Shown one piece after another: positions 1-14,333 of a DNA stretch of 64,000 nt. The translations under genes and the position numbers were made by a program. Source of the DNA: Viscum album (taxonomy: Eukaryota > Streptophyta > Magnoliopsida > Santalales > Viscaceae); assembly GCA_963277665.1 (NCBI GenBank), contig OY728160.1:47104605-47168604 (forward strand), read 5' to 3'. The notes beneath the pieces were generated by a model. The model was given only the letters and a program-made list of their open reading frames with translations, made no database searches and was not told the DNA's origin. The first letter of the stretch is position 1; every line of letters begins with the position of its first letter.

Positions 1-3000
1 CATTATATAATATTTTAATTAACAAAAATTGAGGAACATTATGCATTTAAAAATAGTTTTCAAAAAATTGAAATTTTAAGTAAATATATATATATCAAAT
101 TAAAGTATAAAGTAGATTAAAATGTAATTAATTGTCTATAATATAATTAACTAATATTTATTTTATTTTAATTAAAATTAAAATAATAATGGAACTTCAA
201 AATTAATTATTTTAACTGAAATAAATTTAATATTTGAAAAATCAAAATTTTCCACAATTCGCTAAATAGCCAACCTTTTTAGAAAAATACCAATATTTTA
301 TTATAAGATAATTTTGATATGGTAAATTAATATATGAAGTAAATTTATGATATAAATTTTATAAAATTATTAAAAATTAATTATATTATTTTCTCACAAA
401 GAGAAATAAAAAATATTTTATATGAGAACATAGTTTTTTGAAGAATAAATTGAATTTACTAAAATTTGTGTGAATATTATCCATAAATGTGTATTGATTA
501 GAAATTTTTTATATATTTAATAATGTATTTAATCTTATTTTTAACCCCCAATTCATTATCTAGTTTACAACTGACTTATTTAAATAATATAGTTCAAGGT
601 TCATTTAAGCTCGATGTTGCGTGTCATATATGCTATCAAACATAACATTCTTCTTTTAAAATCTTGAGGTTTATATTACCATAGTATAGTGAATAAATTA
701 ATTTTTTTTAAATATAAATACTCTATAATATCAGGTTATTACACTCCAAATTGTTTTCTTCTCATTGACTTCAAAATTATTCTAGGAGGCTCATACAATT
801 CTCTCTCTTTGAGGGAAACAAATCAGAGGAAGCATCTTCTTCTCCCTTAACAATATTATTCAACCTAGAATTCTTCATTATTTCCTATTTAATTTTTTTC
901 ATCACAAAACTGAATTAATATTCTCACGCATTGTATATATATTATGTGTAAATGATAATAGATCTATGGATCTAATTACCCTTTAGTTGTATCAACACAC
1001 TAGTATAGAAATAGACATCCAGGACCACTCAAAGTAGTTGTAGAAGAGTATTCCATGAAAAAGGAGACCAATCCATGAATTATTTTTAAATCTATAGTTG
1101 ATTTTTTCACAAATTACCCTTTTTAACTACTAATTGTAGCCTCTACAAACATGGGCTGCCTTTTCACATATACTTTTGGTGGTCATGGTAGATGGAGTCA
1201 CAAATACCCTGTTTTCAACCGTTAATGGAGAGCATCATTAAAACTAGACTGATCTAAGTGGTATCCATGGGTAATTTTGAAAATTACTCATTAAAAACTG
1301 CTTATTTAGGTTACCATTTCAATTTTATGATATTAAATTATATTTATTTATTTATATATATTTATCCGTTAATTTTTATACAACTGATATTATATATATT
1401 TGTTCTAAAAAATAAAGACAACATTTTTAATTTCAAAAAAATTATTTTATAAAAAAACATATTAATAAATTTAATTATTATACCAAAAAGTAAAAATAAT
1501 TTTTCATAAATAAAAAATATAGTATCAAAACAAACAACTAATATCCTAAATCATATATATAACCAAACACATCACCCTGCCCTACACGTTTGAGTAACGA
1601 GAGTTTATATATATATATATACACATATATATATTGACATTTCCAGTTTTCATGATCTATAAATTCTTTATAATGTTTCAATTATATGAAAAAAGTATTG
1701 AACATTCACTATGATGAAAAAAATGAAGCCTATATATATATAAGAAAACAAAAAATAAGTTTAATATGGATGAAAAATGAGATTTCCAATGGAAGAGTTT
1801 GGAAGCCCTAACCACATAAACAAAAGAATCATAGCTACAAGGATAATATGACACACGATTCATTGATAAATATCTAAAAATAAAGAGGTCATCCATATCA
1901 TAGTTACTATCAAGGATTATAATCAAATGGATTGTTATCATCCCATAATAATAATTTAACAACCAAAACAATCAATTTAATGTTTATTATAAGATTAATT
2001 TTTTTAACAATGTCTTAATAGTTTCACATGCATAAAGAGAAGCCCTAATCCAATGTTGAACATAAAAATGATATCATAAAATTATATTCAAACCATGAAC
2101 ATCGACAACCACTATGTGAACCTATAAATAATTCCACCGATGAATAATTTCATAAATAATATAACATTTTGAAATTACTAGATTTTTTTTTCAAAATATG
2201 ACATCAAAATCTAGGTAATTATCATGAGAAAATTAATAAAGTTAAAACAAATAAATTTAAAATAAAAATATAATTTAATTATATATATTATAAATAACTA
2301 ATATAACTACACACATGATAAAATAAATTATTTGAACCATCACATCTAGAAAATTACTATCAAATTATCTATCATGGATGAGATTAAACTGGATGAAAAT
2401 ACATAAAATAAACAAATAAATTAGGTATTCACTAGTCTGAATAAACATTTATTTTTACTATAAACATATCTAACATTAGTGAAAATTCTATAATCTATAC
2501 CCACCATAACTAATAACTCAGAGGCATGGTAAAATGGAAAAACAAAATCATCATGGAAACCTAATGTCCATGTAAAGTACCAAAGTTGTTACTAATAAAG
2601 TTGCGAATTTGAAAAAAATATCTAATAGTTGTATAAAAAAATGATACATTACAATGAAGAAAAATAATAAAAGTATTTTTGGAATAAATTTATAGAAAAA
2701 TAAATGTATTTTTATCATTTATAATAATGATAAATATTTTTTTATCTTCACATGGTAATTTTTTTAAATCATTTTTCTATAAAGGATCTATGATCTAACA
2801 AAGTGTGAAATATATTCCTTTAATGGAAATGAAAATGAGTTAAAAATGATTTAGGTGCATGATATAAGACTACGTTTTATATAAAATAATAGTCACCTGA
2901 TAAAATTAATGTACATGCTAACAATAAAATATGTTTTTTTCTAGAAAGATGGAAATATGCTGAGGAAGAACCATCTATTAAAAAAAATTGAACTATTTCT

Positions 3001-5780
3001 CATAAAATATTTCTTATATGTAGTACCACATTCCTAAATTTAATCTATAATAGCTTCCAACAATTGATTAACATATCAGAGTGTTAATTAGTTTTAACTC
3101 TAACATGACTTCGTGGCATCTTCACTATCCATGAGCAGTATTATGTGGTTTCTTGCTTCCCTTACCAATTGATATTTATTTAAATTAAATATTTATGATG
3201 TTTAATTATATGATTTTATTGAAACATTATATATATATATATTTGTGTTAACAACCAACATGAATTAGTTAACAACACTTATTAAATTTTACCCGCTTTT
3301 CATTTAGGGTTCCACAGAACTAGATCACATACCATTCCCCCTAGAAAATTAACCATTTTAGAATTTTTCATACTTTACAGTGGTTAGAAATATATGGTGA
3401 GAATTAGGAAAATAAATTTATAAGGAATATGTAATGGAATGTGAGTTAGTTTAGTGGGTCACCATATGAAAGATAGAATAAATTCACTCCCTTTTGTTCA
3501 AATATGCATGGATTAATAAGAAAAATCAGTATCAAAAGGATTGAATGCAATTATATATCAGTTGATAAGGTAATTAAAAGTCATAGAATATTCTCAATGG
3601 AGATAAATCACTCCACAAAGTGGTGATTAATTTGAGACGATAACAATTAATATATGAAACAAGAAGTTTTCAATCAATGTTTCCAAATAGACCAAATTAT
3701 TTGAATTATATTATATCTATAAATCCAAAAATAAATATCATATCATAGTTTTAATTAAAATCAATGTAAATGAACTAACATCAACAAAATTAATTCCACA
3801 GACATTTATTCCTAAACAAAGTTTTATAAAAAACACTTACACACTTACACATAAATTAAAAAAACACTTAAATAACTAGAAGGAAAAAACTTTTAAATAA
3901 AAAATTTGGAAACTTTTATAAAATATTTTTCACTTAAATAATTTAAAAATTAATCTAGATGGTTCTCAACTCTACTTATATATATATATGAATTTAAATA
4001 TTTAAATGAAGTTTTATCAGGAAACAATAATAATTAGGAAAAGAAGCAAACATATAACATGGATATATAACATTACTATAATTGGAAAATAAAAGTTCAC
4101 TCATGTATTCTGAGGATTAAGGAATTTCAAAAATTATCTTCAAATGGGTACTACAAAATTAAAAATAAAAAATAAAAATAAAAATGGGTGTGATGGTAAT
4201 AAATCTACAAATTTATTTAATTTTTTAGCATATGTATACATTTCTAAATAAAGATGGATTCAAAATTAGTGAAATATATTTCAAATTAATTAAAATTATG
4301 GTCTAAGGTTACCTTAAAAATGGATAATTACCTTTATTTATTATATCTCAATCTCTCATGTCCAAAATTTCCTATAATAAATTAGAAGCACCTAAATATA
4401 AACCAGTCCAGAAAAACCACAATAATGTTGAAATGTTATAGTAAATTATATAGAAAGAATATTATGATTTGAAAATATCTTGATTAATACTACTCATTAA
4501 TCTTGTGAGTACACTATCTAGATTAGGGTTTTTGTGCAAGTTGTAGGGCGGTGACTGAAGATCTTAAATGGAGACTAGGGTTTTTGGTGGGGGTGGATGA
4601 GGAGTGGGGTGTTAGGGAAAATTTTGTAAAGGATTTTTAGAGTTGGGGATATATCATTTGAGGTGATATGTAGGCATTTGGAGGTTTATGTTAGGGGGGT
4701 GTGTTAGAATGATTGAGTGGTAGTGGGGGGAGGGTGGTGACATCACAATGAGAAGTAGGAATGGGAGGGGGCATCACAAGTGGCTGGGTTTGAGTGTGCA
4801 TAGTGAGCAAAAAGAGAGAGATAAAGGGTGTTCGTATGGGTTAGATATTAGGTTTTATTTTTAAATTATATATTGATCCATGATATTAGTGATATCGGGG
4901 GATTTTCATTGGTAGTCACAAATACCCACTTTTAGAGACCATATATTTTCAGCCTTCACTGAATCATATTTCTCATTTAGTGGGTGTAGAATAATTGTTA
5001 AAAAATATTAAGAGTGAGTCTGGAACTTTTATTACATTGTCCATGGTTGGGGTTGAATTATATATATTAGAATTGTGACATGAGTTCCAATAATAGGAAA
5101 ATTCTTCTTATTTCAACCAAACTTATTTAATATAACATGTTTATAATAATTGAAATGAAACCCCATGAAGTTATAATGGAATGTCTCTACCTCAATATTA
5201 ATTAGTGTGATGGTGGATATAATGGGAATTTATATATTTACATGGACAGTTAATTATGGTATTTAAATGTAATTAAACCACATGTTAATTTTTTATTAAA
5301 GTAGGTGGTGTGATTTAGTGCATAGTTTGGATTATAAAATGTCCTGATCCAATGACTATAGAGACGCTAGATAAAATCATGTGGTCATAGAGGATTGCAT
5401 TCTTTAAAATAAATTATCCCATATAAAACTTTGAAAATAATATATGGAGGGTGAGTACTATATAAGACTCAATTCCATCCTTTATCATAAGTGAAATAAT
5501 TGTATCTAAGGACCCCTCACACGCGGTACCATCACAAGATTATATAGCACCACCCTATAAATTTTATAACCATTACTCTACCCATTTATCATGGTACCTT
5601 AACCTAGTTATGATTTCAGGGGCCCTACCATTGTCTGTGGGCCTCCTGTTGTGGCCCCTGGTTTATCCGTAATATTTTTTAGATCTTCCCTTCCCAAAAT
5701 CTATGATCCTGAATTTAAAATCAAATTTTATGAAAAATATTTTTTATCATTATACTCAAAATATTCCCATCATCTCCCAC
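1..5780. other. AT-rich tract without recognisable gene
   Basis: I see no protein domain, RNA gene or LTR boundary here. Open frames are short, AT-driven and resemble nothing I know. Visible structure: a (TA)n microsatellite at 1606-1635, a shorter TA run near 3225-3242, the G-rich island listed separately, and a perfect 8-bp inverted repeat (CAGGGGCC at 5617-5624 and its complement at 5653-5660) about 120 bp before the outer gypsy LTR. The tract is probably decayed transposon DNA, but that is inference. Confidence 0.6.
4510..4830 (+). other. G-rich island in AT-rich DNA
   Basis: The plus strand carries many G runs here (GGGGG, GGGGGG, GGGG, several GGG) with few C runs, while both flanks are over 70% AT by eye. 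The densest part, about 4725-4770, contains a GGGGGGAGGG cluster and could form a G-quadruplex. No reading frame of note spans it. It may be the GC-rich leader of a decayed LTR, like the GC-rich middles of the LTRs further right, but no second copy is visible in the window. Confidence 0.5.
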
Positions 5781-8700
5781 TGTTGATACCCAAGAATAAC
5801 ATACATAGATATTTTCGATAAATGTTCAATATATACCTCAAATAAACATACCCAAGGACCATAAATATTTAGTGTTCTTGGGTACTAGCTACATAAACAT
5901 ATTATTTATGTAAAATATTTATAATATCTAGAAATTTTCTTTACAAAAGGTACCCTTATATACTCATCATACTCAGTACCCTTCTAAATAACCTGTGGAA
6001 AAATTAAAACATAAGAAGTGGTGAGATCAGAAGCCCAGTAAGGGTTAAAATGAGAGATATTAATCGATGGTCATATGAAATAATATTTTAAGTATAAGGG
6101 TATATGATAATTATCATAACTTAATAAGTTTATACCCAATGATTCATAGATCATAAAAAAATCATCAAGGTTTAAAATTTAGCATTTCAAAATACATGAA
6201 TCATAAGAGTGAAGTATCATCATAAATCAATCATGAAATATGAAAATATATCATAATAACAATACCTAATAATTTTGTATATGCATAGGAAATCATTTCC
6301 TTAGACAATAATCACTTACAAGACTATCATAGTGCATTTGGTTCACTCTCCATTGCATCATTTCTGTATTCAAGGTTCCCTCCTAAGACTATTCTTTTGG
6401 ATAGAGTCCCTTATAGAATTGGGTTCACCTACCATTACAATCCTTATTTTATTATGAGATATCCATATTTATCCTATGTATTGGAGGGATATATAAGTTT
6501 TTCCCACCCAACACATAATTATAATCCATTCATATTTGTGCCTCATGATCATAAAACATTCATCATATCATCATATCATAGTTAGTGGAAAATAAATGGT
6601 TTTCATAAAAATATCATCACCATGATCATAAATCATCCATAGATATAATTTTTATGGTATATTTGGATTATATCCTACATAAAACACAAGAAATATAAAA
6701 TTATGTTATCATAGATGAAAAATAACTCTAAAAGATTATTTGAATATTTCTTGGAGAAAATAACCTTTCATTTTGAAATCACTTATTGAAAATATAAAAA
6801 GTAACAAAATATAATGAAAAAAGTTTTCTTTGAAAAGAACCATGGAAATAAGTAAAGGAAGTTTCAAGTCATTGTGTTTTCATGGCTGTGGAAAATTCTA
6901 TTCATGTTGTATATGTTAAAATAAATTTTTTCACACCATTATAAACTGGTAGAAACAACTTAATCAGAAAATGTTTCTTTAAAAAGATACCTTTTAAAAG
7001 TTTTTTAGAAAGTAAATGGTAATAAAAATAAATTTTTAAAATAATTTATGTACAGGTAAAAAATTCTCAAAAATAATTTTTAAGAGTATGAGAATGGAAG
7101 AAAATGTTCATTGACCAAAAATTAAATAACGTCATCTTTTATTTAAAACCAATTTCTCAATCATTTTAATTAACAAAGACAAGAAAATGATAATACTATA
7201 AAAAAATTATATGAATAACCAAAGGGGAAGAAAATATATGGGGTTTAATGGATAAGATCTATATTTTTTCCCTCAATGGAAATTTAGCAGAGACAATCCC
7301 AAAAAGTAATGGGATATAACATAATCCTTCCCTCAAGTCTCATATTACTTCATATGCATTCATATATAATGTGTAATAAATATAAATTTATTATAAAAAT
7401 ATTCTAAATCCATATTAATACCTAAATTACTATGTATTATTCCTTTATAATTTATAATTATCCTTTTATTAATAATTTCTTCTTTAAATTGAACATTCGT
7501 GTGAAAATGTTATATTTTCCATGCTTGTTTCAGTTCGATGGTTCTAGTTCTTGCACGCTGGTCATGGTTTCATCACCTAAATAATATTAATAATGAAATA
7601 AATATCATATTTATTAATCATACACAATTTTATAATTATTTATATGAATTATTTAAAAAAGGTTAATTATATCACATCGTGAAGATGGTAGTCCGGATGT
7701 ACGCACGAGTTTTGTATCCATTTTTCAATGGTTGGGAAAAAAGAAAGTTAAATAATAATTCACCCTTAAATAATTATTATTATATCATTAATATAATATA
7801 TATTCATTAAATATATCCTTTTTACCATCCATGTAATTTCTAAATGAAAAACTAATCACATCACTTCGTAGTGGTGGTAGTCCACATATATTCCCAAGTG
7901 ACATTATCATTTTACAACAGATAGTAATATAAGAAGTTAGAGAAGATATTATAATTATATAAGTATAATGATTTCATGAATATAATATATAATAATTAAA
8001 TCTTTCATAATAACCATCCACGAATTATGGTGATGTAAAATAAATCATATCATTGCGTGGAAGCAGTTGTCCGCACATGTGCACAAATAATAATTTCATT
8101 TCCCCTTTGATGGAAATTGGGTTGAAAATGGTTGATAAAATATCATAATAAATACTATGTAAATTTAATATATATATTTATTTATTTTATGATATATACC
8201 ATATATTCATAGGGTGTATAAGAATAAATAGAATTGAATGCAATTGGTTAAGAGTTATACCTCTTCGTTGGGAAAACTAATTTGCTTTAAATATTATACT
8301 TTGTAAGGATAGTATTTTTTGAATAAAATATGATATGTGAAATGGAGGGGGATGTTAATAAATAGTTTAAATATCTATTTTCTGAGTTGTTACTCTCACA
8401 AAGTGTGAGTAAGATAGTAGAGGTGTAATCCTTTTAAAATAGAGAGAGAGGGAACACTTGAAATTTTTGAAAATATTAAAATATAATAATGGATTACTCA
8501 AGTAATGAGGATCCCAAAATTAAAAATTTTATATTTAATGAAGGATATGGTTGAAATAAAATCAAAAAATCAAATTAAATTACGTAATTTATGATATTTA
8601 AAACCTTTTCTCTTAGGTTAGCTCCTTAGGTAAACCCCTTTTAATCCTAACCATGTTAACCAAATTTTATTATTATTTTTAGTTCACTATGACCAAAAAA

Positions 8701-9303
8701 TAAGTTTTCCTTACTAAATAATATTTATTATTATGACTAAAAATATTAAATATACTTTAAAATATTTAATTTCTATTTTTGGATGAAATTCATTTTAAAA
8801 TAAGAATGGAAAACGCAATGAAGACAATTTTTTTGAGAAATGTTTTTTAATTATAAAATCGAGTTTACCTTCATTACATACAATGTAAAAAATATTATAT
8901 TAATGTTAACATATTTTAATGAATATATTTCATACATATTTAATGAAAAAAATTAAACAATATAAATTAATTTAATTTATTATGATAAAAAAACATTACG
9001 CACATAGTTATTTTTTCAAAAAAAGATCTCATATTTACCTTAAAATGCTTTTATTTTAGTTTATAATGAATTGATAACCAATGAATAAATTTTATTCATG
9101 TGTAAATAATTTTTTTTTTATAATTTAGTTATTCTTATTCAGATTCTCTAATTATAATTCTAGGAAATAACTATCAACTGAAATAATAATAATTTTATAG
9201 TATATTGTTATACCTTTAAACTCAGTGTTGTGTGCAAAACAACCTATCAAAGAATTTAAAATTATTTGAGGATAAATATATTATAAAATATTATGGGGGT
9301 AAA
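5781..9303 (-). repeat. Left LTR (3' LTR) of the outer gypsy element
   Basis: It is homologous along its length to the right LTR pieces. For example 5870-6060 matches about 14430-14600, 6720-6900 matches 15280-15470, 7380-7560 matches 26150-26330, and 8600-8700 matches 29590-29690. The copies differ at many positions, so the insertion is old. The segment 6011-6044 (minus strand CCCTTACTGGGC, then CTCACC) is a tail motif also present in the solo LTR at 62775. The right-hand end is blurred: the terminal GTGTTACA seen at 30274 has decayed here. Confidence 0.8.
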
Positions 9304-12070
9304 TTTTTTGCCTTTTATAAAAAAGATTCCCTAAATATTTCATCACTATGATATAAAAAATGAAGGATACTTATGCTTTATTACATCCTCTGGTTCCCAT
9401 GTAGCTTCCTTAAATTTTTGATTTCACTGAAAAATATTAACAAGGTGAGTGGTTTTGTTTCTTATAAATTCACCTCTTTGACCTAGAATACAAAAAGTCT
9501 ATTCCTCACAAGAGTTACCATTATCCAGTGGTATAACCTAGGAGTTCATTACAAGTGAAGGATCAGGTATATAATTCATCAGGAGAGATACATGGAACAC
9601 ATCATAAACTTGAGGTTGGTTCAGTTGAAGTTCCAAGTGATAAGAAAGCATCCTGATATGATCAATAATTTAAAAAGTTCCAATATATATAAATTTCAGC
9701 TTTCCCATCTTTTTTAACTTGATAACCTTCTTCCCTGGAGAAATTTGTAGGAATACCTTCTCACCAACATTAAATTATGGATCTCACGGATTCTTGTCCG
9801 CATGAATCTTTTATTAAATCCAAAATAACTTGTTATGATATTGAATTAATCAAACCTTAAATACCATTCCCTAAACTAGTTTACATACTAATATATTTAT
9901 ATCTATAACTTTGTATCATCATATTGAATTTTTACACTTCATAACATAGAGGGATTCCTAAGTATCCATATAAATGCTCAAGTAAAATCTATTATTATAA
10001 GAGAATTTTAAAAAAGGAAGTTATTGATCCCAAACACCTTCAAAATAAAGATAAAAAGATATAAATATACCCTATAGGGTTTTAATATTCCTCTTTTAAT
10101 GACCAATTTTATGAGGATTATATGCAGTGCTAATATTGAATTCTGCATTCAAAGCTTGTTGAGGACTTGTCCATAATTTCATGGTAATCCTTAGATCTTG
10201 ATCAGATAAAATAGAATGTGTTAGTCCATAAAATCTTACCACATAATTAATTTATATCCTAGAAATATGATCAAGAGATAAATCTTCTTTTATGGAAATG
10301 AAATGAACTGATTTCAAAAGATGATTTTCAACAACCCAAATAACATTGTTCCCTTTGGATGTTTTGGAGAGTCTAAAAAAATACATGGTAATGTTTAACC
10401 ATTTCTATTATGTTCCAGGTAATGGTTGTAATATAACCTTAGACTTATATATCTTATACATAACTTACTAACATATTAAAAACTGAGATTGATACTCTGC
10501 AATATGCCTTTTCATTTTATCCCACTAGAAACACTTTTTCAAATCTATATACATCTTCATACTTCAACGATGAATAGTGAATGATGAAAAAATAGAATAA
10601 TCTAATATCTTATCATTAAATTATTGTATTTATGCAACAAATAATTTATTCATGAACCTTATTATTCCATTATAATCATGGTAGAAATTAGGAACATTTC
10701 TAACCTTTATCTATACTTCCACAACTTCCTTTTATGTCTATTTAATCCTCACTTGGATATATGATTGAATATTTAAGTGATAAAGATATGATTTAACCAC
10801 TTTACATAGGATTTAATTCTCTATACTATAAAAATATCTCATTATTGGACCTCTTTTATTCTTCATAATGGCTAAAATAGCATGGTATTTTTGACTTAGA
10901 GAATCATCCACCAAGTTCGCATTCTTGGGGAGGTAGTGCATTAAGAAGTAATAATATTTAATCAATTAAAAACATATTATTTAGTTAATATTAAACTCTT
11001 TATATGTGAATTCATACTTAAGGATTTTATAATTAGTATATACATCACATATTTCACCATTAATATAATGCCTCTATATTATTTGTGAAAAAAATACTAC
11101 TTCCAACTCCAAATCATTAGTCGGGTAAATTTTTTCTGTGAATTTTAAATTGGTATAAGTAATAATTTTTCACCATATCATTATGCATAAAAAATCACCA
11201 CATTAAATTATTAGATTCATCAATAAATATTAAAAAACGTTATCCAATGCTAGTTAGAGTAAGAACATGTATACTTAACAACTTTCCTTTCTACTCTTTG
11301 AAATCTTCCTCACATTCATATATATAAAGGAACTTGGATCCCTTATGAGTCAAATTTTTTAATTAGATTATATATTCATGATAAATATATCACAACACGT
11401 TGATAGTATCCTAAAAAACCAAAAAATATATGGATATCAATTACCCTTCTTAGTTTGGGATATTTCTTAACAACTTTTATCTTTGGAGGATCCATCTATA
11501 TACCTTCACTTGAGATTATATGACCCATGAATGAAACTTTATGAATCCAAAATTCAAACGTGTAAAATTTATTACACTACTTATCTTTCCTTTAGGTCAT
11601 AAGATTTTTTTTTAAAATTTCTTCATGATCTTCCTTACTCTTTAAATATATAAGAATGTCATATATAAATACTACCACAAACTGATCAAGATAATATGTA
11701 AATAATATATTCATTAAATCCATATATATACCAGGAAAAATTGTCAAGTTTAAATTGAATCACTATAAATTCATAATGACCATACCTTATATGAAAGGGT
11801 GTCTTGGGTATATCCTCTTTCTTGACCCTTAATTGATGATATAAAGAATGAAAGTCAATCTTGGAAAAGTATTGATCTTCGTTTAGTGGATCAAACAATT
11901 CATCTATACTAGGTAGAGGAAATTTTTTCTTAATTGAGATATTATTAAGTTCACGATAATCAATGAAAAGATTAATTGAACCATCTTTATTCTTAATAAA
12001 AAGAATAGTTTCTTTCCATGGTGATCCACATGGTCATATGAGTCACTTATCAGGATTCTATTTGGGTTTA
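9304..12070 (-). pseudogene. Decayed Ty3/gypsy pol: RT, RNase H, integrase, chromodomain
   Basis: Minus-strand pol, read right to left. RT begins near 12060 and is open over about 11686-12010, with recognisable FSKIDFHSLYHQLRV and RYGHYEF. The catalytic FIDD motif reads FIYDILIYLK near 11641-11690, so the first Asp of the pair is lost. The end of RNase H (NANLVDDSLSQKY, family form KANVVADALSRK) is at about 10878-10926. Integrase follows: ILSDQDLRIT near 10200 keeps the second catalytic Asp, but the downstream Glu context is destroyed by a stop. At 9366-9410 the minus strand gives EATWEPEDVIKHKYP, the C-terminal chromodomain signature of chromoviruses. Stops and frameshifts are frequent, so no function remains. 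The domain order and chromodomain give the assignment. Confidence 0.85.
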
Positions 12071-14319
12071 TTCTTTAATTCTTGTAACTCAATTAGGTAT
12101 ATTATATTTAGTGTATTTGAAATCAATTTAGAACTACGTATGAGTAATATTAGAAACTCACCTTCATGATTTGTGGGTTGACTAGGAATTTCATCAGGAA
12201 ATACATCAGAATAATCCAAATAAATATGATTATATTCAATGTTTAGTTTCTACTTAACCTTTTGAGATAAATATCCCACATGAATATATAATAAGACTCA
12301 TGTATAGAAGTAACTTCCATTGAAAATTGTTTTTCATCCTCACACCGAAATGTGATTATATTTTGATTAAAAATATCTAATGAAAATTATATTCTTTAAA
12401 AAAAATACAGGATCTATATAGAGAGAGCCAATACATTTCCAAAATCACATAAAATTCAACTAGAGGAAGAATCACATGATTTACAGGAATAAAATTCCCA
12501 AACACTTCTACCAGAGAGGGTCTATAGACAAGAGATGCAATCATCATACCATACAAATTTTTTACTACTAAATCAACATCTAACCATTGAGGTGGTGGTG
12601 TGATATTCTTAGAAAATTTATTAGATATTAAAGAGTGGTTATATATATAATCAAGTAAAACATTTATAATTATAGAGTGGATAATAAGTATCTATTTCAA
12701 AACATTATTCTCGTGACCAACATTATCATTTGGGATAGTAGGATATTTCCCTTTGTCTTTAGGCTTAAGAGGTTACTGGTGTTGATTATCACCATTAACC
12801 CTCATATTCATGAATTTATTGGTCTAATTAACATACTCTTTAAAATTATATCATTAGAGTGTGAGTGGTATATTCGCTTGATATTTTTCACAATTCCTTT
12901 TATTAATTGTCCTTTTCACATCACTTCAATATTATTTTTCATGATGGGTTTCTTTTTTATGTTTAAAATAGTTAATAGATCCCATAAGTAAATTTTCTAT
13001 GTTCTTAATTCCACACTTCTAACATGAAGGAAAATTAATTTTCATTCCTCCATGGTTTTTATTATTATAATTCCCTAGAAATTTTATATTTCTATTTTCA
13101 TCCATAAAACCATGAGAACACAAAGAGTCTCAAATTTAAAATTCCACCTTGAGACAACATTGTAAAAATGTTCATAGATATTAATGACTCATATATCCAA
13201 CTCCATTTAGAGGATTGACCTCATGCTAGAAAAGAATCTGTCAACTTTTCTTTTAGGATTGATGATAAAATCATAAGCATACCACGAATGTTTAGAAAAT
13301 TTTTTCTTATATGTAATAATGGATTCATTATCTATCTACTTTATTACCAAAAATTCCCTTTATATTTTCTTGTGAAGAATTTCAGGAAATTAATTATCAT
13401 TTTTTTAAAACTCATCCCATGTAAAAAATTTAATTCCCCCTACATCATATTATTGATAAGATTTCCCCATTGACGTAGTTCTCCTTCCAAATTATATACT
13501 CCCAGGAAATTTTTTTCATGTTCCAAACACTGAGGAATGAAAAATATCTTTTTAGTGGTACTAATCCATTACTCATAAATTAGTGTATTAGAGGAAGTAA
13601 TAAAGGATGGATAATGTATTTTCATAAAATAATCAATTAAAAGTTTCTACTTACTTTTTCCATTTATATGATCAACATGATTTATGTAACCATTCATAGT
13701 TTAAGAGGGCTGGGTGAGCATATTCCCGATATTTATTATCCCAAATCCCTTTTCTTTTGGTTTCTCATGATGATGGTCTTCTCATTTATTATCACATTAA
13801 GTATTAACATGGTCCCATCAAGGTATAAACATTGAGTACGACCAAAAATAAGAGTGTGAGAAATAATAACGAGAGTCATTAATCATGTAATCAAGAAAAA
13901 TCATTCATATTATGTAAAAAACATGATCCTTCTTCTAAAACTAGTACACATTTTGTTTAACCTAGGTTATTCATGGTCATCATCTATTCAAATAATTCAT
14001 AATGTTTTATAAATAAAATTTTAGTTAACCCAAGATTATCCCTCAAGAGTTTCTAGATAGGTGTGTTGTCTTAGGCCCACTCATTATGCACCAGTGACGA
14101 TCGAGTTAATACCCAATATACCGCTATCAGAGTTGTAACCCGTAGGTGTATCTATTTGATAACTCTATAAACTTTCTAGTATCCAGACATAGGTTTTTTT
14201 AAGAAAAATGATTATTATATACATTATCAAAGTTTATGGATGTTATACTATACTCAAACTTATCCCTAGGGTTTTCAAAAAAGTTCTCTAATCCTACTAT
14301 CTAAAAATAACTAAACTAT
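12071..14319 (-). pseudogene. Protease/gag remnant of the outer gypsy element
   Basis: By position this is the protease and gag part of the outer element, between RT and the primer-binding site. Little is readable. A minus-strand KCG near 13015-13025 may be what is left of the gag CCHC zinc knuckle. I cannot find the DTG protease motif or a continuous gag frame. The short open frames on the plus strand (for example 12677-12991) are AT-rich shadows. The assignment rests on the neighbours more than on sequence. Confidence 0.5.
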
Positions 14320-14331
14320 CCTTTGATACCA
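14320..14331 (-). other. Primer-binding site (initiator Met tRNA) of the outer gypsy element
   Basis: The minus strand reads TGGTATCAAAGG, one or two bases from the TGGTATCAGAG form complementary to the 3' end of plant initiator Met tRNA. It lies 2-3 bases inside the right LTR, where minus-strand DNA synthesis would start. It fixes the minus orientation of the element. Confidence 0.85.
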
Positions 14332-14333
14332 AC

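Noticed and set aside
1130..1300. Possible Mutator-like terminal repeat (CAAATTACCC and GGGTAATTTTGAAAATTAC)
   Set aside because: The two pieces are only about 150 bp apart, are short and AT-rich, and no transposase or target duplication is visible.
1200..4930. Shared AGTCACAAATACCC at about 1196 and 4914
   Set aside because: A 14-base match without extended similarity; too little to call a repeat pair.
6397..6585. Plus-strand frame of 62 codons
   Set aside because: It lies inside the outer LTR; the homologous sequence at about 14950-15150 has no such frame.
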